From assembly GCF_003700275.1 (NCBI RefSeq), contig NZ_RBRE01000064.1:62001-126000 (forward strand): a stretch of DNA of 64,000 bases. Direction: 5' to 3'. Below are positions 51,876-59,337 of the stretch, in pieces; position 1 is the stretch's first letter, and the number at the start of each line of letters is the position of its first letter. The stretch comes from Pseudomonas cichorii (GTDB lineage Bacteria > Pseudomonadota > Gammaproteobacteria > Pseudomonadales > Pseudomonadaceae). A program made the translations under genes and the position numbers. The notes under the pieces were generated by a model. The model was not told the DNA's origin. It was given only the letters and a program-made list of their open reading frames with translations, and did not search any database.

Positions 51876-52817
51876 TTATTGTTCTGTCAGGTTGCGCACA
51901 GTGACGCCGCCTTCAAGCCGTTTGAGTTGGGCGGCATCGGTAATGCCGAAACCGATCTGGGTCACGGCCATGGCAGCAATCGCCGTCGCCGTGCGCAAGG
52001 TTTTCTGCGGGTCATGACCACTGAGCAGGCCATGCACCATGCCCGCCAGCAGCGAATCACCGGCGCCGACGGTACTGGCGACGGTGACCTTGGGCGGCAA
52101 GGCATGCAGCGCAGTGCCGGAACTGAACCAGTGCACGCCTTCGGAGCCCTGGGAAATCACCACATGCTCGATGCCCTGAGCGCGCAGGCGGGTCGCTGCT
52201 TCGGCCTGGGCCGCGATGGAGATGATCGGTGCGTCGAGGGCATCGGCCAGCTCTTCGGTATTGGGCTTGATCAGCCACGGAGCAGCGGCCAGACCGGCAC
52301 GCAGGGCCAGGCCGCTGCTGTCCAGTGCGACCTTGAGACCGAGGTTCTTGAGCATCAGCAACAGCTTTTGCAACCACTCGGGCGTCACACCACGCGGCAG
52401 GCTGCCAGCGACCACCACGGCATCGAAGCCGGAGGCAATCTGTTCGACTCTGGCGAACAAGGCCTGCTGGGCCGCTTCGCCGACCTGCGGACCAGGACCG
52501 TTCAAGTCAGTGATACGGCCACTGCCTTCGGCCAGCTTGATATTGCTGCGGGTTTCTCCGGGCACCCGTACGAACTCGTCGACAAAACCGCGCCGGGCAA
52601 ACAGCGACTCGAACGGCTGTTGATTGTCGATACCGAGAAATCCGGCCACGGTCAGTTCATGACCCAGATCGGCCAGTACTTGAGCCACGTTCAGGCCCTT
52701 GCCCGCCGCATGGCTGAGCATCGCATCGCTGCGATTGACCTGCCCGAGTTCCAGTTGACCCAACTGCACGGTCAGGTCCAGCGCCGGGTTCATGGTCAGG
52801 GTAAGAATCTTCGCCAT
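51876..52817 (-). CDS. fruK: 1-phosphofructokinase
   Basis: A 313-residue PfkB-family kinase making fructose-1,6-bisphosphate from fructose-1-P. It begins MAKILTLTMNPALDLTV, and has the catalytic GAGDSLLAGMVHG anion-hole motif near 250 and SLPRGV. Its ATG shares one base with the fruB stop. Confidence 0.95.
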   Translation of the reverse strand: MAKILTLTMNPALDLTVQLGQLELGQVNRSDAMLSHAAGKGLNVAQVLADLGHELTVAGFLGIDNQQPFESLFARRGFVDEFVRVPGETRSNIKLAEGSGRITDLNGPGPQVGEAAQQALFARVEQIASGFDAVVVAGSLPRGVTPEWLQKLLLMLKNLGLKVALDSSGLALRAGLAAAPWLIKPNTEELADALDAPIISIAAQAEAATRLRAQGIEHVVISQGSEGVHWFSSGTALHALPPKVTVASTVGAGDSLLAGMVHGLLSGHDPQKTLRTATAIAAMAVTQIGFGITDAAQLKRLEGGVTVRNLTEQ

Positions 52818-55684
52818 TACAAGGCCTCCACCAGCGCACGCACTTCGGCGGCGCTACCTGCCGACAGCGCCTGTTGCGCCAGCTGTCGAGCGGTCATCAG
52901 TTCCAGTTCCCGCACACAAGCCTTGACCTCGCCAATGCTGCGCGCCGAAACACTCAATTCATCCACACCCAGCCCGACCAGCACCGGCACCGCCAGCGGG
53001 TCCGCAGCCAGCTCGCCGCACACGCCGACCCACTTGCCATTGGCATGGGCGGCACGCACGGTGATGTCGATCAGTTGCAATACGCTGGGGTGCAGACCGT
53101 CCGCTTGCGCGGAAAGAGTCGGATGGCCGCGGTCGATGGCCATGGTGTATTGCGTCAGGTCGTTGGTGCCGACACTGAAGAAGTCCACTTCCTTCGCCAG
53201 CACCGGGGCCAGCAAGGCGGCTGACGGCACTTCGATCATGATCCCCAGTTGCAGATCGCTGACCGGGATTTCTTCGCGCAGACGCAGTGTCATGTCCCGC
53301 GCCTGCCGCCATTCTTCAAGCGTGCCGACCATCGGGAACATGATGCGCAGCGGGCCGCTGTCGGCCGAACGCAACAAGGCGCGCAACTGGCTTTCCATCA
53401 CATCGGGACGTTGCAGGGTCAGGCGAATGCCGCGCACACCGAGGAACGGATTTTCTTCCTTGTCGATGGGCCAGTACGGCAGCGGCTTGTCGCCACCGAC
53501 ATCCAGGGTACGAACCACCAGAGGCCGCCCGCCGAGATCGGTCAGTACGCGGCGGTATTCGGCTTCCTGGGTGGCTTCGTCCGGCGCCTGGGAATGAGCC
53601 ATGAACAGCAACTCGGTGCGCAACAGACCGATACCCTCGGCGCCCTGCTCCACTGCTGCCGGTGTTCCGGCGCTGTCACCGATGTTGGCAAACACTTCGA
53701 CGGCATGGCCATCGCGGGTTACAGCGGGCTCCATGCGCGAGGCAGCAGCGGCCTTGAGGCGCTGTTCACGGGCATCGCGGTCCTGCAACGCGCGCTGCAA
53801 GGTCGATTCGTCCGGGGCAACGGTCAAGCGCCCGCGCTGGCAGTCGAGTAACAGTGCAGTACCCGGCTTGAGCTGCAACACAGCGTCGCCAGCACCAACC
53901 AGCGCAGGAATACCGAGGGCACGGGCCACGATGGCGCTGTGCGCCGTTGCCCCGCCGCGGGCGGTCAGAATTCCCGCGACGTGCGCCGCATCCAGACGCG
54001 CGACGTCGGACGGACCGACTTCGTCCATCACCAGAATGTAAGGCTCGTCCGGAGCGGCCACGGTTTCAACGCCACAGATCTGCGCCAGCACGCGACGCCC
54101 GACATCGCGCAGGTCCGCCGCGCGCTCGGCCAGCAACGCATCATTCAATTGTTCCTGCTGGGTAGCGGCAGCATCGATCACACCGGCCCAGGCGGCCGCA
54201 GCACTTTCGCCCTTGTTCAGGCGCAGCTCGACCTCGTTGCCCAGTTCCGGGTCATCGAGCATTTCCTGGTGGGTGATGAAAATTTCGCGAATGGCCTTGG
54301 CCTTGCTGCGCTGGATCAGGCTTTCGATGTCCTGCCGCACCTCGACCAGAGCCTGCTGCAGACGCGCACGCTCGGCAGCCACCGATTCGCCCTGCGCCGG
54401 ATAGTCGAACGCTTCCAGCACTTGAATATGCGCAGGCCCGATAGCGATGCCCGGAGAAGCCGAAACCGCTTGCAGCACTGCGCCATCGAGCGGTGCAGCC
54501 ACAGCCTTGGCAACTGCGGCTTGCGGTGGAACGGCTTGCGGTTCGGTCGCCACCGGCAAGGGCTCGACTTCTTCACCCAGGCCTTGCTCCACTGCCGCCA
54601 GCAAGGCCGGCAAGGCGTCTGCCGCGATAGTCGGCTCAGCGATGAACTCCAGCGTCTGACCGCGGCGCGCACCGAGGCTGAGCAGTTTGCTCAGGCTCTT
54701 GGCCGACACCGCCGTTTCGCCAGTTTCCAGTACACGCACACGAATTTCGCCTTCAAACTCCTTGGCCAGTTGCGCCAGCACCTTGGCAGGACGGGCATGC
54801 AGGCCATGCGCGTTAGCCAGGACGATCTGGCTGGTCGGCCATTCGGCGGGCAATTCACCGCCCAGCGCCTGGAGGATGACCCGACTGTTGGTGGCGTGGC
54901 CCAGTTCGTGGCCGCGACCTTCGATCAACAGCGAGCACAGGCGCTCCAGCAAGCTCTGATGGGCTTCGCCCAGGCTGGCCAGACAAAACAGTCCGGTCAG
55001 TGGCTGGCCCAGATAGCGCAAGGGTTTGTCCGGGGTGACAAAGGCCAGGCCAGGACGCTTGACCGTCTGCTCGCTGTGCAACCACCACAGGCCATCACCC
55101 AGCGACAGCGCTTCGACCTGCTGGAGAATCGCGGCAAAACCGTTATTCACGCAGTCAGCCCGGCGCAACAGGCGAGCGCCGCGCCAGACCAGTTCTTCAA
55201 AGTCATCGGCCGACACACCGAGGCTGATCATCTGCGCATCGAGTGCCAGTTCCTGAGGCGCACCTTGCAGGAGTCGCAGCAGGTCTTCCGGCGTTTTCGC
55301 CTCGCGCAGAGCCTGGCCCAGATCCGCTTCGCCCAGGGCGCGGGTCAAGAGTTGCAGCAACCGCAAGTGCTCGTCCGACTTGGCCGCGATGCCGATAGCC
55401 AGATAGACCATCTGCCCGTCGCCCCAATCCACCCCCTCGGGAAACTGCATCAGGCGCACGCCGGTGTTGAACACCAGATCACGGGTTTCGGGCGTGCCAT
55501 GAGGGATCGCGATGCCTTGGCCGAGGAAGGTCGAACCTTGCTGCTCGCGATTCATCAGTCCTTTGAGATACCCCTCTGCAACCAGACCGTCGGCGACCAG
55601 ATGGTCGGCAATCAGTTGCAACGCGCCAGACTTATCCACAGCCGACTGGCTCATGGATATTTGCTCCAGTGAGAGTTCGAGCAT
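52817..55684 (-). CDS. fruB: Fructose PTS multiphosphoryl transfer protein EIIA-HPr-EI
   Basis: A 955-residue three-domain phosphorelay supplying FruA from PEP. EIIA-Fru (about 1-150) with His62 in GIAIPHGTPETRD; HPr (about 285-370) with His296 in NAHGLHARPAKVL; enzyme I (about 400-955) with His582 in TARGGATAHSAIV and the later PEP-binding LRTELLFM and VCGELAADP. A linker at 150-285 resembles a second partial domain, and a Pro/Ala linker precedes EI. This layout makes fructose uptake independent of a general PtsHI. AGGAG lies eight bases from the ATG. Confidence 0.95.
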   Translation of the reverse strand: MLELSLEQISMSQSAVDKSGALQLIADHLVADGLVAEGYLKGLMNREQQGSTFLGQGIAIPHGTPETRDLVFNTGVRLMQFPEGVDWGDGQMVYLAIGIAAKSDEHLRLLQLLTRALGEADLGQALREAKTPEDLLRLLQGAPQELALDAQMISLGVSADDFEELVWRGARLLRRADCVNNGFAAILQQVEALSLGDGLWWLHSEQTVKRPGLAFVTPDKPLRYLGQPLTGLFCLASLGEAHQSLLERLCSLLIEGRGHELGHATNSRVILQALGGELPAEWPTSQIVLANAHGLHARPAKVLAQLAKEFEGEIRVRVLETGETAVSAKSLSKLLSLGARRGQTLEFIAEPTIAADALPALLAAVEQGLGEEVEPLPVATEPQAVPPQAAVAKAVAAPLDGAVLQAVSASPGIAIGPAHIQVLEAFDYPAQGESVAAERARLQQALVEVRQDIESLIQRSKAKAIREIFITHQEMLDDPELGNEVELRLNKGESAAAAWAGVIDAAATQQEQLNDALLAERAADLRDVGRRVLAQICGVETVAAPDEPYILVMDEVGPSDVARLDAAHVAGILTARGGATAHSAIVARALGIPALVGAGDAVLQLKPGTALLLDCQRGRLTVAPDESTLQRALQDRDAREQRLKAAAASRMEPAVTRDGHAVEVFANIGDSAGTPAAVEQGAEGIGLLRTELLFMAHSQAPDEATQEAEYRRVLTDLGGRPLVVRTLDVGGDKPLPYWPIDKEENPFLGVRGIRLTLQRPDVMESQLRALLRSADSGPLRIMFPMVGTLEEWRQARDMTLRLREEIPVSDLQLGIMIEVPSAALLAPVLAKEVDFFSVGTNDLTQYTMAIDRGHPTLSAQADGLHPSVLQLIDITVRAAHANGKWVGVCGELAADPLAVPVLVGLGVDELSVSARSIGEVKACVRELELMTARQLAQQALSAGSAAEVRALVEAL

Positions 55685-55768
55685 GCCTTGACTCCTGTGC
55701 AGCGCCAGAGCGCTACCTGATTCTTGTTTTAATGACGACCATGTAGTGATCGACAGCTTAGGTGATGA

Positions 55769-55795
55769 AAGTGCTGCCTGTCGGATAGCACTTTG
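55769..55795 (-). promoter_or_regulatory. Inverted repeat in the fruB leader
   Basis: AAAGTGCT (55769-55776) and AGCACTTT (55788-55795) form a perfect 8-bp dyad with an 11-nt centre, 85 bp before the fruB ATG. It may be a leader hairpin or a second operator. Confidence 0.4.
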
Positions 55796-55824
55796 ACCTT
55801 GATTTACAGCAAATATCCGCTTGC

Positions 55825-55836
55825 TGAATCGTTTAA
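55825..55836. promoter_or_regulatory. FruR/Cra operator candidate
   Basis: TGAATCGTTTAA matches the half-palindromic Cra/FruR consensus TGAAACGTTTCA at ten of twelve positions. It lies between the divergent fruB and fruR genes, as expected for a fructose-1-P-relieved repressor site. Confidence 0.65.
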
Positions 55837-56023
55837 TCTACAATTGCACGGCACGTTACTCGATTATGGGTTCAGGTTGAAGCCCAGTCGGTCCGATAGC
55901 TGTAGGAGACTTCGCAAAATACACCGAGCACTTGGGTATCCCCCATGGTCTGCTGTAAAGATGCTCAACGATCAGCGAAACTCCTCGCTGGATCCGAGAC
56001 AACCACGAAAAGGAACTTTTCGC

Positions 56024-57019
56024 GTGAAACTCAGCGACATTGCGCGTCTGGCAGGTGTTTCCGTCACCACGGCCAGTTACGTAATCAACGGCAAGGCCGA
56101 ACAACAACGCATCAGCCCCGCGACCGTCGAGCGCGTCCAGGCCGTGGTCGATCAACATGATTTCCGCCCCAACCCGCAGGCTGCCGGGCTGCGCAGCCGT
56201 CACAGCCGAACCCTGGGCTTTATCCTGCCGGACCTGGAAAACCCCAGTTACGCCCGGATCGCCAAGCTGCTGGAGCAAGGCGCACGCGCCCATGGCTACC
56301 AGTTGCTGATTGCCAGCTCCGACGACGATCCCATCAGCGAGCTGCAACTGTTGCAGGTATTTCGTGCCCGTCGTTGCGATGCCTTGCTGGTCGCCAGTTG
56401 CCTGCCCGCCAGTGACGACAGTTACCGCGAGCTGCAGGACAAAGGCTTGCCGATCATCGCCATCGACCGGGAAATGAATCCGGAGTTCTTCTGCTCGGTG
56501 GTCAGCGACGACCACGACGCCAGCCTGCAACTGACCCGCAGCCTGCTGCAGACCCACCCCGAACATATCGCCCTGATCGGCGCACGCCCTGAGCTGAGCG
56601 TCAGCCAGGCGCGGGCGGAAGGGTTCCGGCATGCGCTGGGCGACTTCACCGGCAATGTGATTGTGGAACACGGCGAAGCCTTCAGTCGCGAATGCGGCCA
56701 GCGCCTGATGAGTGACATGCTGCAACGCCTGGGGCACCTGCCCAATGCGCTGATCACGACTTCCTATGTCTTGCTGCAGGGTGTTTTCGATGTGTTGCAA
56801 AGCCAGCAACTCAACCCGGCGCAGCTGCACCTGGGAACCTTCGGTGATACGCAGTTGCTGGATTTCCTGCCGCTGCCAGTGAATGCCATGGCCCAGCAAC
56901 ATCAGTTGATTGCCGAAAAAGCCCTGCAACTGGCTCTTGCCGCTATCGAAAGCAACCAGTACCAACCCGGCGTGCACGCGATCGGGCGGACCTTCAAGCA
57001 ACGTATTCACGAGGCCTGA
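56024..57019 (+). CDS. fruR: LacI-family fructose operon regulator FruR (Cra)
   Basis: A 331-residue repressor. The HTH reads VKLSDIARLAGVSVTTASYVINGKAEQQRISPATVERV, with YVINGK as the hinge-specific variant of Cra/FruR; the sugar-binding domain (about 60-331) begins TLGFILPDLENPSYARIAK. It starts at GTG 56024 with AGGAAC upstream. It is divergent from fruBKA. In Pseudomonas the effector is fructose-1-P, made by FruA, so the operon is self-induced. Confidence 0.93.
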   Translation: MKLSDIARLAGVSVTTASYVINGKAEQQRISPATVERVQAVVDQHDFRPNPQAAGLRSRHSRTLGFILPDLENPSYARIAKLLEQGARAHGYQLLIASSDDDPISELQLLQVFRARRCDALLVASCLPASDDSYRELQDKGLPIIAIDREMNPEFFCSVVSDDHDASLQLTRSLLQTHPEHIALIGARPELSVSQARAEGFRHALGDFTGNVIVEHGEAFSRECGQRLMSDMLQRLGHLPNALITTSYVLLQGVFDVLQSQQLNPAQLHLGTFGDTQLLDFLPLPVNAMAQQHQLIAEKALQLALAAIESNQYQPGVHAIGRTFKQRIHEA

Positions 57020-57021
57020 CG

Positions 57022-57810
57022 GTGCCGCTGATCGATACCCACACTCATCTGGATTTTCCGGACTTCGACACAGACCGGGCGCAGGTTCTGGAGCACTGCC
57101 GCACTCTCGGCGTGCAGCGCATGGTGGTTCTGGGTGTCTATCAGCGTAACTGGCAACGGCTGTGGGATCTGACGCTGGAGCATCCGCAACTGCATGCCGC
57201 ATTCGGTCTGCACCCGGTCTACATTGACGAACATCGCCCCGAGCACCTGAACGAACTGGGCGACTGGCTGACCCGGCTGAAAGGTCATCCACAGCTGTGT
57301 GCGGTAGGCGAGATCGGTCTGGATTACTACGTTGAAAATCCGGATCGCCAGCGTCAGCAACAGGTCTTCGAGGCGCAATTGCAACTGGCCGCCGATTTCG
57401 AGTTGCCGGCGCTGCTGCATGTACGGCGCAGCCACGCGGATGTGATAGCCACCCTCAAGCGCCACAAACTCAAACGCTGCGGGATCATCCATGCGTTTGC
57501 CGGCAGCAGGGAAGAGGCCCGGGAATACATCAGGCTGGGTTTCAGACTCGGCCTTGGCGGTGCCGCTACCTGGCCACAGGCATTGCGCATGCACCGGGTC
57601 ATTGCCGAGCTACCGCTGGAGAGCATTGTGCTGGAAACCGATTCGCCGGATATGGCCCCGGCAATGTACCCCGATCAACGCAACAGCCCGGAGCACCTGC
57701 CCGAGATCTGTCAGGCGCTGGCCGGGCTGCTGAAGATCAGCCCGGAGCGGTTGGCGGAAGAAAGTACGCGCAATGCCTGCGAGTTGTTTGGCTGGACTTT
57801 TCGCGAATGA
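57022..57810 (+). CDS. TatD-family metal-dependent hydrolase
   Basis: A 262-residue TIM-barrel metallo-hydrolase of the TatD/YjjV group, some members of which are DNases or D-aminoacyl-tRNA deacylase-like. Metal ligands: DTHTHLDF (HxH), GEIGLDYY (Glu), LLHVRRSHAD (His), IIHAFAGS (His) and ETDSPDM (Asp). It starts at GTG 57022, two bases beyond fruR. Its last three codons and TGA lie within a REP core. Confidence 0.88.
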   Translation: MPLIDTHTHLDFPDFDTDRAQVLEHCRTLGVQRMVVLGVYQRNWQRLWDLTLEHPQLHAAFGLHPVYIDEHRPEHLNELGDWLTRLKGHPQLCAVGEIGLDYYVENPDRQRQQQVFEAQLQLAADFELPALLHVRRSHADVIATLKRHKLKRCGIIHAFAGSREEAREYIRLGFRLGLGGAATWPQALRMHRVIAELPLESIVLETDSPDMAPAMYPDQRNSPEHLPEICQALAGLLKISPERLAEESTRNACELFGWTFRE

Positions 57811-57820
57811 ATTCGCTCCA
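57799..57820. repeat. Single REP, family A, overlapping the tatD stop
   Basis: TTTTCGCGAATGAATTCGCTCC lies at 57798-57819, unpaired, and contributes the final Phe-Arg-Glu codons and stop of the TatD-family gene between it and the convergent ampE. Confidence 0.8.
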
Positions 57821-57827
57821 CAAACGG

Positions 57828-58664
57828 TTAGATCAGTAGGGTCCACAAGGCAAAGCCGGCGTACCAGACGATTGCAGCGCGGATCAGCAGCTCCCAGAGC
57901 AGGTCGAGGCTGGTCACGCCATCGGCGCCCATGACCGGTGCCGGGACTTCGCTGGCAACACGGCCAATGCGGGTTACCAATTGTGCAGCGCTGATGTTCC
58001 AGTTGAGCAGCTCATGCAGCATCACCCGGCTGACTGCCACGAAGTTGCCAACCAGCGCGAAGCTGGCCGCCAGCAATCTGACCGGCACCCAGTCGAAGGC
58101 ATGCCGCAATTGCGTCGCACGCTCCACCAGTGCAGGATTGGTGCCGTGTTCGGTCGCCAGAGCCAGCAGCCGGTAAGCCAGCGCAGCAACCGGACCCAGC
58201 AGGAAATACCAGAAGATCACCACGAAGAAACTCTGGTAGGCCTGCCAGAGCATGTAGCCTTGAACCCCTTCCAGCAGTTCTTCGCCATTGTCCGCCAGCA
58301 CGCCCATGTCTCTTTCGGCAACATGCACGGCAGCCTGTTCATCTCCACGTCGGCAAGCGTCACGAAACGGTCCCAATGCGGCCAGCAGATCGCCGCGCCC
58401 CAGGCTGTAGATCAGCACTAACAGGTGAACAGGCAATGCCAGCCAGCCGTAGGCCACCGAGCCGATGATAGTCAGTAACAGATGAAGAATCAGCAACGGC
58501 AGCAGGACCAACAGGCCCAGCATGATCCAGGGACGGGAGGCGGTTCGTGGGCTTGACTCAAGCCTGGCCAGTTCCTTCAGCCAGGGCCCGTCACGTTGTA
58601 CACGCTGACGCAGCGCCGAAAACTTTTCGACCCAGACTGCCAGCAACAACACCAGAAAACTCAT
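57828..58664 (-). CDS. ampE: AmpE, inner-membrane signalling protein of the ampDE operon
   Basis: A 278-residue membrane protein with about four transmembrane helices. It begins MSFLVLLLAVWVEKFSALRQRVQRDGPW and has WVPVRLLAASFALVGNF, both AmpE features; the family belongs to the CobD/CbiB-related superfamily. It is proposed to influence beta-lactamase induction, with no proven activity. It lies 15 bp after ampD. Confidence 0.92.
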   Translation of the reverse strand: MSFLVLLLAVWVEKFSALRQRVQRDGPWLKELARLESSPRTASRPWIMLGLLVLLPLLILHLLLTIIGSVAYGWLALPVHLLVLIYSLGRGDLLAALGPFRDACRRGDEQAAVHVAERDMGVLADNGEELLEGVQGYMLWQAYQSFFVVIFWYFLLGPVAALAYRLLALATEHGTNPALVERATQLRHAFDWVPVRLLAASFALVGNFVAVSRVMLHELLNWNISAAQLVTRIGRVASEVPAPVMGADGVTSLDLLWELLIRAAIVWYAGFALWTLLI

Positions 58665-58679
58665 TGCTTATCCCTCACT

Positions 58680-59228
58680 TCAGTCCTGCAAGGCGGCTTG
58701 AAAACGGGCCCAGTCAAAACAAGGCCCCGGATCGGTCTTGCGTCCCGGAGCAATATCGCTGTGCCCACAAATACGCTGCGGCGTAATTGCCGTAAACACC
58801 TGACGCAACTGGCGCGTCAGATCGATCAGGGCGGCATATTGCGCATCGGTAAAGGGCTGGTCATCCGTGCCTTCCAGCTCGATTCCGATGGAAAAGTCAT
58901 TACAGGCTTCACGCCCCTCGAAACAGGAAACGCCAGCATGCCAGGCACGGTCAAGACATGAGACGAACTGAATGACATCCCCATCACGCTCGATCAGAAA
59001 ATGCGCCGAAACGCGCAAATCGGCAATGCCCTCGAAATAGGGATGCTCGGTGATATCCAGTTGATTCTGAAAAAAAGCCTGAACCTTGCCGGTTTTGAAA
59101 CGGGCAGGCGGCAGGCTGATGTTGTGGATCACCAACAGCGAGATTTCACCCTCGGGTCGCGCATTGAAATTGGGTGAGGGACAGTGCTGCACGCCCTCAC
59201 ACCAACCGCTTGCGGGGTCCAACTGCAT
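58680..59228 (-). CDS. ampD: 1,6-anhydro-N-acetylmuramyl-L-alanine amidase AmpD
   Basis: A 182-residue cytosolic zinc amidase of muropeptide recycling; loss causes AmpR-driven beta-lactamase derepression. Zinc ligands are His35 (LVIHNISLP), His156 (CGHSDIAPGRK) and Asp166 (TDPGPCFDW); catalytic Glu about 118 and Lys164 are also present. Length and motifs are intact, so recycling should be normal. Confidence 0.95.
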   Translation of the reverse strand: MQLDPASGWCEGVQHCPSPNFNARPEGEISLLVIHNISLPPARFKTGKVQAFFQNQLDITEHPYFEGIADLRVSAHFLIERDGDVIQFVSCLDRAWHAGVSCFEGREACNDFSIGIELEGTDDQPFTDAQYAALIDLTRQLRQVFTAITPQRICGHSDIAPGRKTDPGPCFDWARFQAALQD

Positions 59229-59280
59229 GAAGGCTCCTTGAAGTGATGGGGTCGATGCCGCAAGTATGCTTCAAACCGCC

Positions 59281-59331
59281 GCTGGAGCGAATTCATTCGC
59301 GAAAGCTTTGTTCGCGAATGAATTGGCTACC
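59281..59331. repeat. REP palindrome pair, family A
   Basis: Inverted arms at 59282-59303 and 59311-59331 with a 7-nt spacer, between the ampD start and the stop (59338) of the DUF1631 gene. Because ampD is transcribed away from it, this REP probably ends the DUF1631 transcript before the ampD promoter. Confidence 0.85.
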
Positions 59332-59337
59332 AGACCG

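Larger units (their letters stand above)
55685..56023. promoter_or_regulatory. Divergent fruB-fruR control region
   Basis: 339 bp holding the promoters of fruBKA (leftward) and fruR (rightward). Two elements are placed separately: a FruR/Cra-like operator at 55825-55836 and a perfect inverted repeat at 55769-55795. The open frame from 55793 into fruR lacks family similarity and is not counted as gene. Confidence 0.6.

Noticed and set aside
53939..55672. 577-codon plus-strand frame opposite fruB
   Set aside because: Antisense of FruB EIIA/HPr/EI coding; Arg/Gln/His-rich composition is the usual shadow pattern.
55793..56023. N-terminal extension of FruR or a leader peptide gene
   Set aside because: LacI-family proteins start at the HTH; the extension includes the operator and shows no conserved features.
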